Shown here: piece by piece, positions 1 to 7,575 of the stretch
Layout: each line of letters starts with the position of its first letter
Position numbering within the stretch: the stretch's first letter is position 1
Origin: CAILDB01 sp049695975
Lineage (GTDB): Bacteria; Patescibacteriota; Minisyncoccia; Phycocordibacterales; GWA1-40-21
Direction: 5' to 3'
DNA length: 17,683 bases
Assembly (NCBI GenBank): GCA_049695975.1
Contig: JBAVTE010000022.1
Span: 1 to 17,683, forward strand
Notes under the pieces: model-generated
Database searches by the model: none
Seen by the model: only the letters and a program-made list of their open reading frames with translations
Told to the model about the DNA's origin: nothing
Translations under genes and position numbers: made by a program

Positions 1-580
1 CCCCAGGATAAGATGAGCCGACATCGAGGTGCCGAACTCCGCCGTCGATATGAACTCTTAGGCGGAACTAGCCTGTTATCCCTAGAGTAGCTTTTGTCCG
101 ATAATCTCCGATCGCATCTAATGCGAGTCGTCGGTTCACTTTGCTCTGCTTTCGCACCTGTTTGATGTGTAAATCTCACAGTCAAGCTAGCTTGTGCCAA
201 TACACTATCACCACGGTTTCCATTCGCGGTTAGCTAACCTTAATAGGCTCCTCCGTTACTTTTTAGGAGGATAGCGCCCCACTAAAACTACCCACCAGAT
301 ACTGTTTCTATACAGTTTTTATGTACAGATTAGAATATATATTCAAAAAGAACGGTATTTCACTTGCGGATCCACTTTTCCCGAAAGAAAAACTTCAAAT
401 CCTCCCGTCTACGCTACGCATTCAAAACATATACTCAATATCAAGTTGCAGTAAAGCTTCTAGGGTCTTTTCGTCTAACTGCAGGTAACCGGCATCTTCA
501 CCGGTATTGCATTTTCACCGAGCTGATCTTCGAGACAGTTTCCCACTCATTACACTATTCAAGCGCGTCTGAACTTACCA

Positions 581-631
<51 letters not shown>

Positions 632-1982
632 CAGGGCTTACGACAATCACCATCACATCTTGCGACATGACAACGTCGTCGGTTGACCTTCTGGCATTGG
701 TCAAGTGTCACCCCCTATACATCGTCTTACGACTTCGCAGGGAGCTGTGTTTTTGTTAAACAGTTAGCAGGAAATCTTTAGCTGCGGCCCTTCTTGCGAA
801 GGGCAAGCCTTATTGCGAACTTACGGCTGCTTCTTTGCCGAGTTCCTTGAAGATCTATCACTCGTTCGTCTTACTCTACTCGAGCAAACCACCTGTGTCG
901 GTTTGCGGTACGGTTTCTATATGTTTATGCTTAGAAAATTTTCTTGGAAGCTTGCTTTGTTTAATCCCCCGCGCCGAAGCGCAGAATTTCCGCTTTGCTT
1001 GGATTTATCATTAAAGAAAGACATCCGGACTTACCTGGACATCACCCTCACAACACGAACACAAATCCGATAATGTGCTAAACATACTAAACTTCGTCAA
1101 TTCATCGCAACATACAGAAGTCATGGAATATTAACCATGTGTCCATCGGGTTCGGCTATCGCCATCCCCTTAGGGCCGACTAACCCTTCGCTGATTACCA
1201 TCGCGAAGGAAACCTTGGTTTTTCGACGTGCAGGATTCTCACCTGCATTGCGGTTACTTGTGCCAACATTCTTACTTCCAAACGCTCCACCATGGGTCAC
1301 CCCTTTGGCTTCATTGCAGATTGGAATACTCTCCTACCACTATATTCTGCCGAAGCAGAATCTAATCCTCAGTTTCGGTATTACACTTAATCCCGATTAT
1401 CTGCGGCGCATAATCTCTTAGCAAGTGAGCTGTTACGCTATCTTTAAAGGATGGCTGCCTCTAAGCCAACCTCCTTGCTGTCTGAGAAAAAACACCACCT
1501 TAAGTATACTTAGTGTAAATTTAGGGACCTTAAATAGAGATGCGGGCTGTTTCCCTTTTGACCATGGGGCTTAGCCTCCACAGTCTAACTGCCAGACAAT
1601 TTATTTCTAGTATTCGGAGTTTGATAGGTCTCGCGGTATTTCTACCTGTCGAGACCTTCCAGTGCTCTACCCCTAGAAAGTACATCTGACGCTAGCCCAA
1701 AAGCTATTTCGGAGAGAACCAGCTATTACCAAGCTCGATTAGCTTTTCACTTCTTACCTCAAGTCATCCGAGAGTTTTGCACGGCTCAACGGTTCGGACC
1801 TCCCCATCGATTTCTCAATGGTTCATCCTGCTCAAGGCAAGCTCGCTCTGGTTTCGGGTCTGATGTATAAAACAAACGCACTATTAATACTCGCTTTCGC
1901 TATGGCTCCACCCGGCAAAGGGCTTAGCCCGCTTCATACATCAACTCGTTGGCTCATTCTTCAATAGGCACGCCGTGACGGA

Positions 1983-2108
1983 CTGGACACTATGACTAAC
2001 CACTAACAAAAATTTAAATAATTTTTTAGAACACAAAAATTTCTTACAAAAAATCTGCATTCTAAAAAATAATAATTTGAATTTTTGCAAGTTAGACACA
2101 ATGTCCAG
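1983..2108 (-). other. Expanded helix 25 arm within the 23S rRNA
   Basis: In E. coli, H25 is a hairpin of about 28 bases. Here the same place holds a 126-base arm. Its base pairs 1983-2000 with 2091-2108 (ctggaca...ctaac against gttag...tgtccag, a few mismatches or wobbles). A second, almost purely A/T stem lies inside it: 2006-2030 is close to the reverse complement of 2060-2087, sharing caaaaatt and tttttagaa ends. An A-rich loop lies between. The ends join normal 23S sequence on both sides and the arm folds on itself, so I read it as a lineage-specific expansion segment rather than an intron. An open reading frame that crosses it is a by-product of the low-GC repeats. Confidence 0.8.
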
Positions 2109-2167
2109 CCCGCTCCGACTCCTTGTAAGCATATGGTTTCAGGTCTATTTCATCGCCCTCACCGGGC

Positions 2168-2206
<39 letters not shown>

Positions 2207-2415
2207 ATCTTAAAGAATATTTAGCCTTACCGGTTAGTTCCGGCAGATTCCCTCAAGCCACTCGTGTCTTGAGGTACTCAAGAACAACAACAGAAAAGAT
2301 ATTTTATTTTCGCGTACGGGACTATTACCCCCTAGGGTTCCACTTCCCAGTGGATTCCGCTAACAAAATATTTTGTAACTTTTCCCATATAAATATGAAG
2401 CTGTCGTCTTACTAC

Positions 2416-2500
2416 ACCGACCACAAACTTTATACACAATCTGTCATTCCTGTGAAGTCAAGAATGCAGTTTTTTATTTTGTACAAAGTTTGTAGTCGGT
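2416..2500 (-). other. Extended domain I arm (H18 region) of 23S rRNA
   Basis: The segments 2416-2435 and 2481-2500 are near-perfect reverse complements (accgaccacaaacttta... against ...aaagtttgtagtcggt). They form a helix of about 20 base pairs. A smaller hairpin (ctg.cattc with gaatg.cag) lies inside. The arm follows the conserved GCGGCGAGCGAA...GCCCAAACC stretch, where other bacteria have a shorter hairpin. Assignment to H18 is by position only. Confidence 0.65.
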
Positions 2501-2764
2501 TTGGGCTGTTTCCTTTTCGCTCGCCGCTATTTAGGAAATATCGTTCACTTACGTGAACATTGTTTTCTATTCCTCCAGGTACTGAAATGTTTTACTTCCC
2601 TGGGTGTGCATCTTGCATCAAGTGCAAGATTTCTGACAAAGTCAGAAGGGTTTCCCCATTCGGAAATCTTCGGATCAAAGGTTGCTAGGCACCTCCCCGA
2701 AGCGTATCGCCGCCAAACTGCGTCCTTCATCGCTTCTTTAAGTCTAGGCATCCACCATATGCTC

Positions 2765-2945
2765 TTAAATTTCTTATTAGGAAATTTAAAAACCACAATT
2801 TTTATTATTTTTTTCGGTCTGTTGTATAAAATCAATCATACAACAAACATTTTCTTTACGTTTATCAAACGTAAAAAGCCTGCCTGTCTATAATATCTAT
2901 AAAAGACCCACGAGTTATCTTGCGATAACAAATTGGTGATATTAT
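2765..2945 (-). other. Stem-loop series in the 23S rRNA precursor leader
   Basis: Four inverted repeats precede the mature 23S 5' end. They are: a 6-bp stem with a GCAA tetraloop on the transcribed strand (2914-2929); a 9-bp stem with a 3-base loop (2855-2875, tttacgttt/aaacgtaaa); a 7-bp stem (2821-2844, gttgtat/atacaac); and a 9-bp A/T stem (2765-2789, ttaaatttc/gaaatttaa) that straddles the expected mature end. They probably guide folding or processing of the precursor. The 3' partner strand for the classical processing helix is outside the window, so its pairing cannot be judged. No tRNA gene is visible here. Confidence 0.6.
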
Positions 2946-2965
2946 GACAGAATTACGATTAAAAC

Positions 2966-2995
2966 TTTTTATCAAAAGTTCAATCTTGTTGTCAA
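2966..2995 (-). promoter_or_regulatory. Candidate second promoter (P2) for 23S rRNA
   Basis: On the minus strand TTGACA (2995-2990), an 18-base spacer and TAAAAA (2971-2966) are present, with TGA directly before the -10 box as in extended -10 promoters. It lies just after a terminator-like hairpin and about 190 bases before the mature 23S end. The -35 is a perfect consensus, but the -10 is only fair and the spacer slightly long. Confidence 0.4.
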
Positions 2996-3011
2996 AAATC
3001 TTTCATTCGGC

Positions 3012-3039
3012 AAAAAACAAAAACCGCTTCTTGGCGGCT
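3012..3039 (-). terminator. Terminator-like hairpin in the 23S leader (possible attenuator)
   Basis: The transcribed strand has AGCCGC, a CAAGAA loop, GCGGTT, and then a T-rich run interrupted by one G. The stem is short (4 G-C pairs, plus a G-U and an A-U pair), so termination may be partial. An earlier AAGCGGGG (3084-3077) could pair GCGG with the CCGC arm and prevent the hairpin, but that is only four pairs. It sits about 80-105 bases downstream of the strong promoter at 3124-3151. Confidence 0.45.
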
Positions 3040-3123
3040 AGATACAGACAACTCTTTTAAGAGAGCTCGCTATATTCCCCGCTTAAAAAATTGATTTTGT
3101 TTTAACATATCTGCGTAATGAAG

Positions 3124-3175
3124 AGTATATAGGAAACAAAAATAAAGTCAAGCAAATCTAAACTTTTTTTTAACT
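3124..3175 (-). promoter_or_regulatory. Strong promoter (P1) upstream of 23S rRNA, with A/T-rich UP-like element
   Basis: On the minus strand TTGACT (3151-3146), a 16-base spacer and TATACT (3129-3124) match sigma-70 consensus well. The bases just upstream (about 3152-3175) are an A/T-rich stretch with long A and T runs, as in the UP elements of rRNA promoters. It lies immediately after the ndk terminator, so it begins a new transcription unit. The predicted start is near 3117. It is the best candidate for the promoter of a stand-alone 23S gene. Confidence 0.75.
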
Positions 3176-3188
3176 AATATCGTGGACA

Positions 3189-3220
3189 GTAAAAAAACCA
3201 GCAAAATACTGGTTTTTTAC
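3189..3220 (-). terminator. Rho-independent terminator after ndk
   Basis: The minus strand reads AAAAAACCAG, a 7-base loop (TATTTTG), CTGGTTTTTT and one more T. The stem has 10 base pairs, followed by a T run on the transcribed side. It begins about 25 bases after the ndk stop codon and lies just before the 23S promoter, so it separates the two units. Because A and T runs flank both arms it could also work on the opposite strand. Confidence 0.85.
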
Positions 3221-3242
3221 CTTGTTTTTAAATTATAATTAA

Positions 3243-3839
3243 CTATTCCAAAATTCCATCCAAATTTACATCATACAAAATAGCTTCTTGAATCAATTTA
3301 TAATTGATTATTTCTTCTTTTTTAAACCAAAGATTAATTTCATTTTTGGCTTCTTCTACAGAACCAGAAGCATGAATTAGATTTCTAATAGCTCTACCAT
3401 CTGTATCAGACATCTGATATGAATCAAGAACAAAGTCACCTCTAATGGTACCTACATCTGACGAAAGTGGCTCCGTGCCTCCAACTATTTTTCTAACAAT
3501 AGGAACAGCATGCGCCCCCTGCCAAACCATCGCTACCACCGGTCCACTTGTAAAATATTTTTTCAAAACTTCCAAAACCCTATTACCCAATTTTATTGGA
3601 TCCATTGACGGAGGAACTTGTCCTTTTGATTCATAGCCTTTGATGGATTTTTCCCCGACTTTTCTTACCCATTCTTTGTCTAAGGTATAATGACTTCCTG
3701 CCATATCTTCTGTTGGTATAAGCATTTTCATTGCAACAAGTTTTAATCCAACTCTTTCAAATCTTCCAATAATTTCTCCAATAAGAGATCTTTGGACCCC
3801 ATCTGGTTTTACTATTACAAATGTTTTTTCTGTTTTCAT
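3243..3839 (-). CDS. ndk: Nucleoside diphosphate kinase with an insertion
   Basis: The 198-residue protein transfers the gamma-phosphate of ATP to other nucleoside diphosphates through a phospho-histidine, balancing NTP and dNTP pools in the cytoplasm. The start TFVIVKPDGVQR (residues 6-17, with Lys11) and the central TSGPVVAMVW (97-106) are family hallmarks. The active-site segment is NLIHASGS (153-160), making His156 the likely catalytic residue. Most NDKs read HGSD here, so a Gly replaces the usual Asp. The family is normally 135-155 residues. The extra length is about 28 residues between HY (50-51) and TSGP, plus a C-terminal tail after LWFKKEEI. ATG is used without a Shine-Dalgarno motif and directly follows a structured RNA. 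A terminator follows the gene. The stop codon is TAG. Confidence 0.95.
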   Translation of the reverse strand: MKTEKTFVIVKPDGVQRSLIGEIIGRFERVGLKLVAMKMLIPTEDMAGSHYTLDKEWVRKVGEKSIKGYESKGQVPPSMDPIKLGNRVLEVLKKYFTSGPVVAMVWQGAHAVPIVRKIVGGTEPLSSDVGTIRGDFVLDSYQMSDTDGRAIRNLIHASGSVEEAKNEINLWFKKEEIINYKLIQEAILYDVNLDGILE

Positions 3840-3974
3840 CCCGTTAGAGATTAATGTGTTATGAATTGCACACTAATCTAAATTAATTTTAATAAATATT
3901 GATATTCTTTTAAACTCTTTTTCTGTATGGAAACAATCGGATTGTTTCTTATCTCTAACGGGATTCGCCCCGTC
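3840..3974 (-). promoter_or_regulatory. Structured RNA leader abutting the ndk start codon
   Basis: Between the ATPase stop codon and the ndk ATG lies a perfect 12-base inverted repeat: CCCGTTAGAGAT (minus strand 3962-3951) and ATCTCTAACGGG (3851-3840). The second arm ends directly at the ATG. Inside are a hairpin at 3948-3930 (8 bp, 3-base loop) and another at 3875-3852 (7 bp with one G-U, 10-base loop), giving a multi-branch junction. The first arm can alternatively pair with TGACGGG just upstream (3974-3968, loop GCGAAT), forming a 7-bp hairpin that would free the start region. The sequence shows the two competing pairings; a riboswitch-like or protein-controlled switch for ndk is inference. 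A mobile palindromic element is the main alternative. TTGACG at 3975-3970 with a 17-base spacer and GATAAG could be a weak promoter overlapping it. Confidence 0.55.
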
Positions 3975-3976
3975 AA

Positions 3977-6757
3977 TTAAATTTTTATATCTTTGTTAAT
4001 ATTCGGATCGAAGAAAGATTTTTGTTCCTGCTTCACTTCCGGCTTCTTGTATTTCAGCATTATTTCTTCTTCTACCAAGCTACGATCTCTTCCATATTTC
4101 AGATATGAAAGTTCTTTCATATTTTCAATATAAGACATCTCGCCTCTTGGTGGAAATGGGATAAAAATACTAAAAGGTGTCTGAGGAACACCGTTGGATA
4201 ACATCTTAACACAAGCATTCAAATTTTCAATATTCGACAAATCTTTTTTAGAAAAAGTCGGACCAAATTGTTTTTCCAAATATTCTGCATCTTCGGAACT
4301 CACACGGAAGGAAGCGACGGAACCCACATTTCCAAAGACAGAATCACGAATTTTTTCTTCAAGCTGGGCGATAAATTGATGCGCCACTGTCAAAGATAAT
4401 TTATATTTTCTGGCTTCGGAAAGGATGGTGGAAATAGAATCTGTAGTAACATTTTGAAATTCATCAATGTAAAGATAAAAAGGCGGAAGGTCTGCTTTAC
4501 CAAATGAATCCACACGAGAAAGTGCCGACATCAAAAGTTTGCCGACGACAATGAGTCCTATTAGGTTTGAATTTATATCGCCAAGTTTCCCTTTGGCGAG
4601 ATTTACCAAAAGAATTTTTTTGTTATCCATTACGTCGCGGAAATTGAAGGAAGATTTTTCTTGAGCGATGATTGGTCGCATAATATCGTTTGCAAGAAAA
4701 ACATCAAATTTACTAACAATGTAAGGCACTATATTTGCAAGAGATGCTTCCCCACCAGCTTTTTCTGCGACTTCTTTCCAAAACTGAACAACAAGAGGAT
4801 TTTTACATTTTGAAAGCTTTAATTCCCTAAAAACTTTGTTTGAAAGTACACGCGAAACATCGAGAAGTGTATTTCCGGAAGATGGATCCTCCAAAACAAG
4901 CATTACAGAATTTCTGAAGTATTGTTCAAACATGGGACCTCCAGCAACTTTCATATCAAATAATTTATTAAAAATAGAGAGCATTTCGTTGACCACAAAA
5001 GTCTTCTGCTCGGGATGGTCCTGATCATATTCAAGCATATTGAGAGCCATCACTCTTTCGGTATTGCTTGGATCAAAATAAATCACATCCTCCGCTCGTT
5101 CTTTCGGAATATAAGAAAGAACATCTTGAATATCAGAACCGTGTGGGTCTATCATACATACCCCATTTCCTTCAATAATATCCTGCCGAATCATATTTTT
5201 TAATAAAGTAGTTTTACCAGTACCGGTTTGTCCGATAATATAAAAATGTCGAAGTCTATCTTCTGGAGTCATCCGGATTTCTGTCTCCACTCCTCTATAC
5301 TGGTTCACCCCAAGCGCTACCCCTTCTTTCGACATCCCTAATGGCGCCGGCGCAGAAATTGATTTTACTTGCTTTAGTTGATTTGAAGCTGAAAAATAAA
5401 AATCCGGTAAATGCATGAGAGATGCAATCTCTCTAGAATCAAGAGGAATGTTTTGATCCTCGTCAAAAACCCTGAAAGAAAAATTCCTAAAATTTTTGAC
5501 AAGAGCCCTCCCCGAGACTCTGTTCCAAACAAAAGAATTCCCCATCGGTAATGTAAATTGATTGAAAGCTGATTCTATTTCACCAGCAATAGCCCCTGCT
5601 CTGTCCTCCGTCTTTGCGGATACAGCTATTTTAATATTTGTCATAAATATCGGAGTAGAAATCTTTTGTTTTACAAGATTCATAGAAATCTCATCCGGCC
5701 TTGCATCTTCTTTTGGCTTTTCCTCAACCTTAAAAAACTTCATTGCCTCTCCGAAAAATCCCGATTCCATTTCTCGGATAGCGACGGAAAGTTTTTTGCC
5801 TTTATTCAGCTCGTTGAAACCTTTCCTATATATTTTATTGTATTTTTCTCCACACGGTTTTACAATGACTTGTATAGAAGCGCCTTCAGTTTCTTTTGAA
5901 AGTTTTGAGAAACTATTGATAATAACATTCATCGGATCATAATCGAATGTATCAAAAGTCCCTATTGGTAAAATAGGATGATTTTTCAGGCGCGCTACGG
6001 AAACAATAGAAGATCCCGCTTCGTTAAAAATATTGTAATCGTCTTTTCTTTCTATAAGATATGCTTCTGGAAAAATAGAAAGGATATGTTTTTCAAAAAT
6101 CCCTTTAGCATTGTCCGGAATCGCAACATAAAAAATAATGTCTTCTCTGTGATTAGAATTTGCAAGTTCCATAGAAAAATATTCCACTCCGCGAGCAGAA
6201 GATATAGAAAGCATACCAGAATAAAACTGCTCCATTTTTGAAATAATTTCTTTACTTGGTTTCTTGCCACTTTTTTCGTCTTCTTTGCTTGTTATAGGCA
6301 AATTGATTTCATACAATGACATTGCGAGCGCCTTAAAAATGGGATTCTTTTCTAATTTAATATTAAAACCGACCTTCACATATTGAACCAAAAATCTATG
6401 AAAATCATCTTCAATGTGTGGGTCCTGCATTTTTTCAACAATAGACAAAGTGTTCAACATCCCCTTTTCAGTAAGAATGGACACGAGCTCCTCCATCTTT
6501 TTATCATGTTCTTCTGATGCAAGTTCTAAGACGATAGCGTCAGAATGTTCCACAGGTATTGCATAATCTTTTTCTAATACTTCTTTAGGTGATCCATTAT
6601 ATTCATATAATTTATGAGAAATTACTTTTTCTCTTTCAAATTTAATACCCGATTTTTCAAGTTCTTTTTCTCTCTTTACCACTTCAGCACGCAAAAAATC
6701 TAGTTCCTCCTGTGGGTTTTTAAAAGTAGTATTTTTTTCCAAACCAAGTCCTTCCAT
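3977..6757 (-). CDS. TraG/VirD4-like type IV secretion-family ATPase, no membrane segment
   Basis: This 926-residue protein has a RecA-like motor in its C-terminal half. The Walker A motif is GQTGTGKTT (residues 509-517), followed by MIDPHG (535-540). The Walker B motif is FYLYIDEFQ (760-768), and AHQF (792-795) forms a downstream sensor-like motif. This order fits the VirD4/TraG and HerA-type DNA-pumping ATPases. Residues 1 to about 490 are a family-specific region with charged N-terminal helices and no obvious transmembrane segment, unlike classical VirD4 coupling proteins. The product is probably cytosolic or peripheral. Proteins of this make-up are commonly annotated in Parcubacteria as type IV secretion DNA-binding proteins, but their job is not established, and no other secretion genes are nearby. 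It lies between map and ndk, separated by 51 and 137 bases. A TATAAT box sits 9 bases before its ATG. Confidence 0.85.
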   Translation of the reverse strand: MEGLGLEKNTTFKNPQEELDFLRAEVVKREKELEKSGIKFEREKVISHKLYEYNGSPKEVLEKDYAIPVEHSDAIVLELASEEHDKKMEELVSILTEKGMLNTLSIVEKMQDPHIEDDFHRFLVQYVKVGFNIKLEKNPIFKALAMSLYEINLPITSKEDEKSGKKPSKEIISKMEQFYSGMLSISSARGVEYFSMELANSNHREDIIFYVAIPDNAKGIFEKHILSIFPEAYLIERKDDYNIFNEAGSSIVSVARLKNHPILPIGTFDTFDYDPMNVIINSFSKLSKETEGASIQVIVKPCGEKYNKIYRKGFNELNKGKKLSVAIREMESGFFGEAMKFFKVEEKPKEDARPDEISMNLVKQKISTPIFMTNIKIAVSAKTEDRAGAIAGEIESAFNQFTLPMGNSFVWNRVSGRALVKNFRNFSFRVFDEDQNIPLDSREIASLMHLPDFYFSASNQLKQVKSISAPAPLGMSKEGVALGVNQYRGVETEIRMTPEDRLRHFYIIGQTGTGKTTLLKNMIRQDIIEGNGVCMIDPHGSDIQDVLSYIPKERAEDVIYFDPSNTERVMALNMLEYDQDHPEQKTFVVNEMLSIFNKLFDMKVAGGPMFEQYFRNSVMLVLEDPSSGNTLLDVSRVLSNKVFRELKLSKCKNPLVVQFWKEVAEKAGGEASLANIVPYIVSKFDVFLANDIMRPIIAQEKSSFNFRDVMDNKKILLVNLAKGKLGDINSNLIGLIVVGKLLMSALSRVDSFGKADLPPFYLYIDEFQNVTTDSISTILSEARKYKLSLTVAHQFIAQLEEKIRDSVFGNVGSVASFRVSSEDAEYLEKQFGPTFSKKDLSNIENLNACVKMLSNGVPQTPFSIFIPFPPRGEMSYIENMKELSYLKYGRDRSLVEEEIMLKYKKPEVKQEQKSFFDPNINKDIKI

Positions 6758-6766
6758 ATAGGAGAA

Positions 6767-6772
6767 ATTATA
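6767..6772 (-). promoter_or_regulatory. Candidate -10 box close to the ATPase start codon
   Basis: A perfect TATAAT on the minus strand is followed by only nine bases before the ATG at 6757, so a transcript starting 7 bases downstream would be leaderless or nearly so. No good -35 box is visible at 16-18 bases upstream; only a T-rich stretch is found. The map stop codon lies about 37 bases upstream of the box, and there is no convincing terminator in the gap. Readthrough from map is equally possible. Confidence 0.4.
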
Positions 6773-6808
6773 CCTTATTTATCAGAAATAAAAAAGAAGA
6801 ACAGTGTC

Positions 6809-7573
6809 TTATTCCGTAATCACCACTACCCCGTCTTTTGTAAAAGCAATTGTGTGTTCAAAGTGAGCACTTCTTTTTCCATCTTTTGTTTTAAAAGTAA
6901 AACCGTCTTTGCTTTGAACCACATCTTTCGTTCCCTCATTTAACATCGGCTCTATGGCAATCACAAGTCCTTTTTCTATTTTTTCTCCTCTACTTTTTTC
7001 ACCATAATTTGGTACAAATGGGTCTTCGTGTACAGCATATCCGACTCCGTGTCCACAAAGAGTTTCTACAATTCCGAAACGAAATGGCTTTGCAAATCTT
7101 TCTACGGCATAGCCTATGTCACCGATTGTTTTTGCTTTTTTTGCAGAGTCAATCGCAACCCGAAGTGCTTCTCTTGTGACATTTATAAGTTTAAGACCTG
7201 CCTCGTCTACATTTCCTACTGGCACCGTAATAGCCGAATCAGTAATCAATCCTTTGTGGATAAGTCCCATATCAAGAGAAATAATATCTCCATTTTTTAT
7301 TATTTTTTCTACGCTTGGAATTCCGTGAACAACCTCATCGTTTATAGAAACACAAAGAGATGCTGGATATGATTTTCTATCGCCTTTTCCTTTATAATTT
7401 AGAAAAGCTGGCTTGTCACCATTTTCCGTAGCTAGTTTGTAAGCTAGATCATCCAGTTCTTTTGTACTCACCCCCACTGCCACCTTTTTTTCTACTTCTT
7501 TCAAAATATAAGCAAGACGAATCCCCCCTTCTCTTAAAATTTTTATTTCTTCTTCTGTCTTTAGTCTAATCAT
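6809..7573 (-). CDS. map: Type I methionine aminopeptidase
   Basis: The 254-residue metalloprotease removes the initiator methionine from new proteins at the ribosome. The full active site of the family is present: His83 (in VVHGIPS), the metal ligands Asp101 and Asp112 (in LDMGLIHKGLITDSA), His175 (CGHGVG), Glu208 (AIEPM) and Glu239 (HFEHT). The length matches the single-domain bacterial type I enzyme, with no N-terminal zinc extension. It starts two bases after the adk stop codon, so the two genes are certainly co-transcribed and probably translationally coupled. Adk-map after secY is the usual bacterial order, but infA, rpmJ and the alpha-operon genes that normally follow are absent here. 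No Shine-Dalgarno motif precedes the ATG. The stop is TAA. Confidence 0.97.
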   Translation of the reverse strand: MIRLKTEEEIKILREGGIRLAYILKEVEKKVAVGVSTKELDDLAYKLATENGDKPAFLNYKGKGDRKSYPASLCVSINDEVVHGIPSVEKIIKNGDIISLDMGLIHKGLITDSAITVPVGNVDEAGLKLINVTREALRVAIDSAKKAKTIGDIGYAVERFAKPFRFGIVETLCGHGVGYAVHEDPFVPNYGEKSRGEKIEKGLVIAIEPMLNEGTKDVVQSKDGFTFKTKDGKRSAHFEHTIAFTKDGVVVITE

Positions 7574-7575
7574 TA

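Noticed and set aside
1983..2108. Intron or mobile insertion in 23S rRNA
   Set aside because: The segment is short, folds on itself as an extension of helix 25, and shows no group I core or homing endonuclease. An expansion segment explains it better.
3012..3117. Known small RNA (SRP RNA, 6S RNA, tmRNA or tRNA) in the 23S leader
   Set aside because: None of the conserved motifs is present (for example the SRP GGAAGGAAGCAGCC-like loop or a tRNA T-loop); only a short hairpin and a T-rich run can be supported.
3840..3962. Insertion element or MITE with 12-base terminal inverted repeats
   Set aside because: No target-site duplication is visible, and the ends match a competing hairpin and the ndk start codon. 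It is kept as an alternative explanation, not called.
5562..5942. Plus-strand frames within the ATPase, map and ribosomal genes
   Set aside because: They are antisense shadows of well-supported minus-strand genes.
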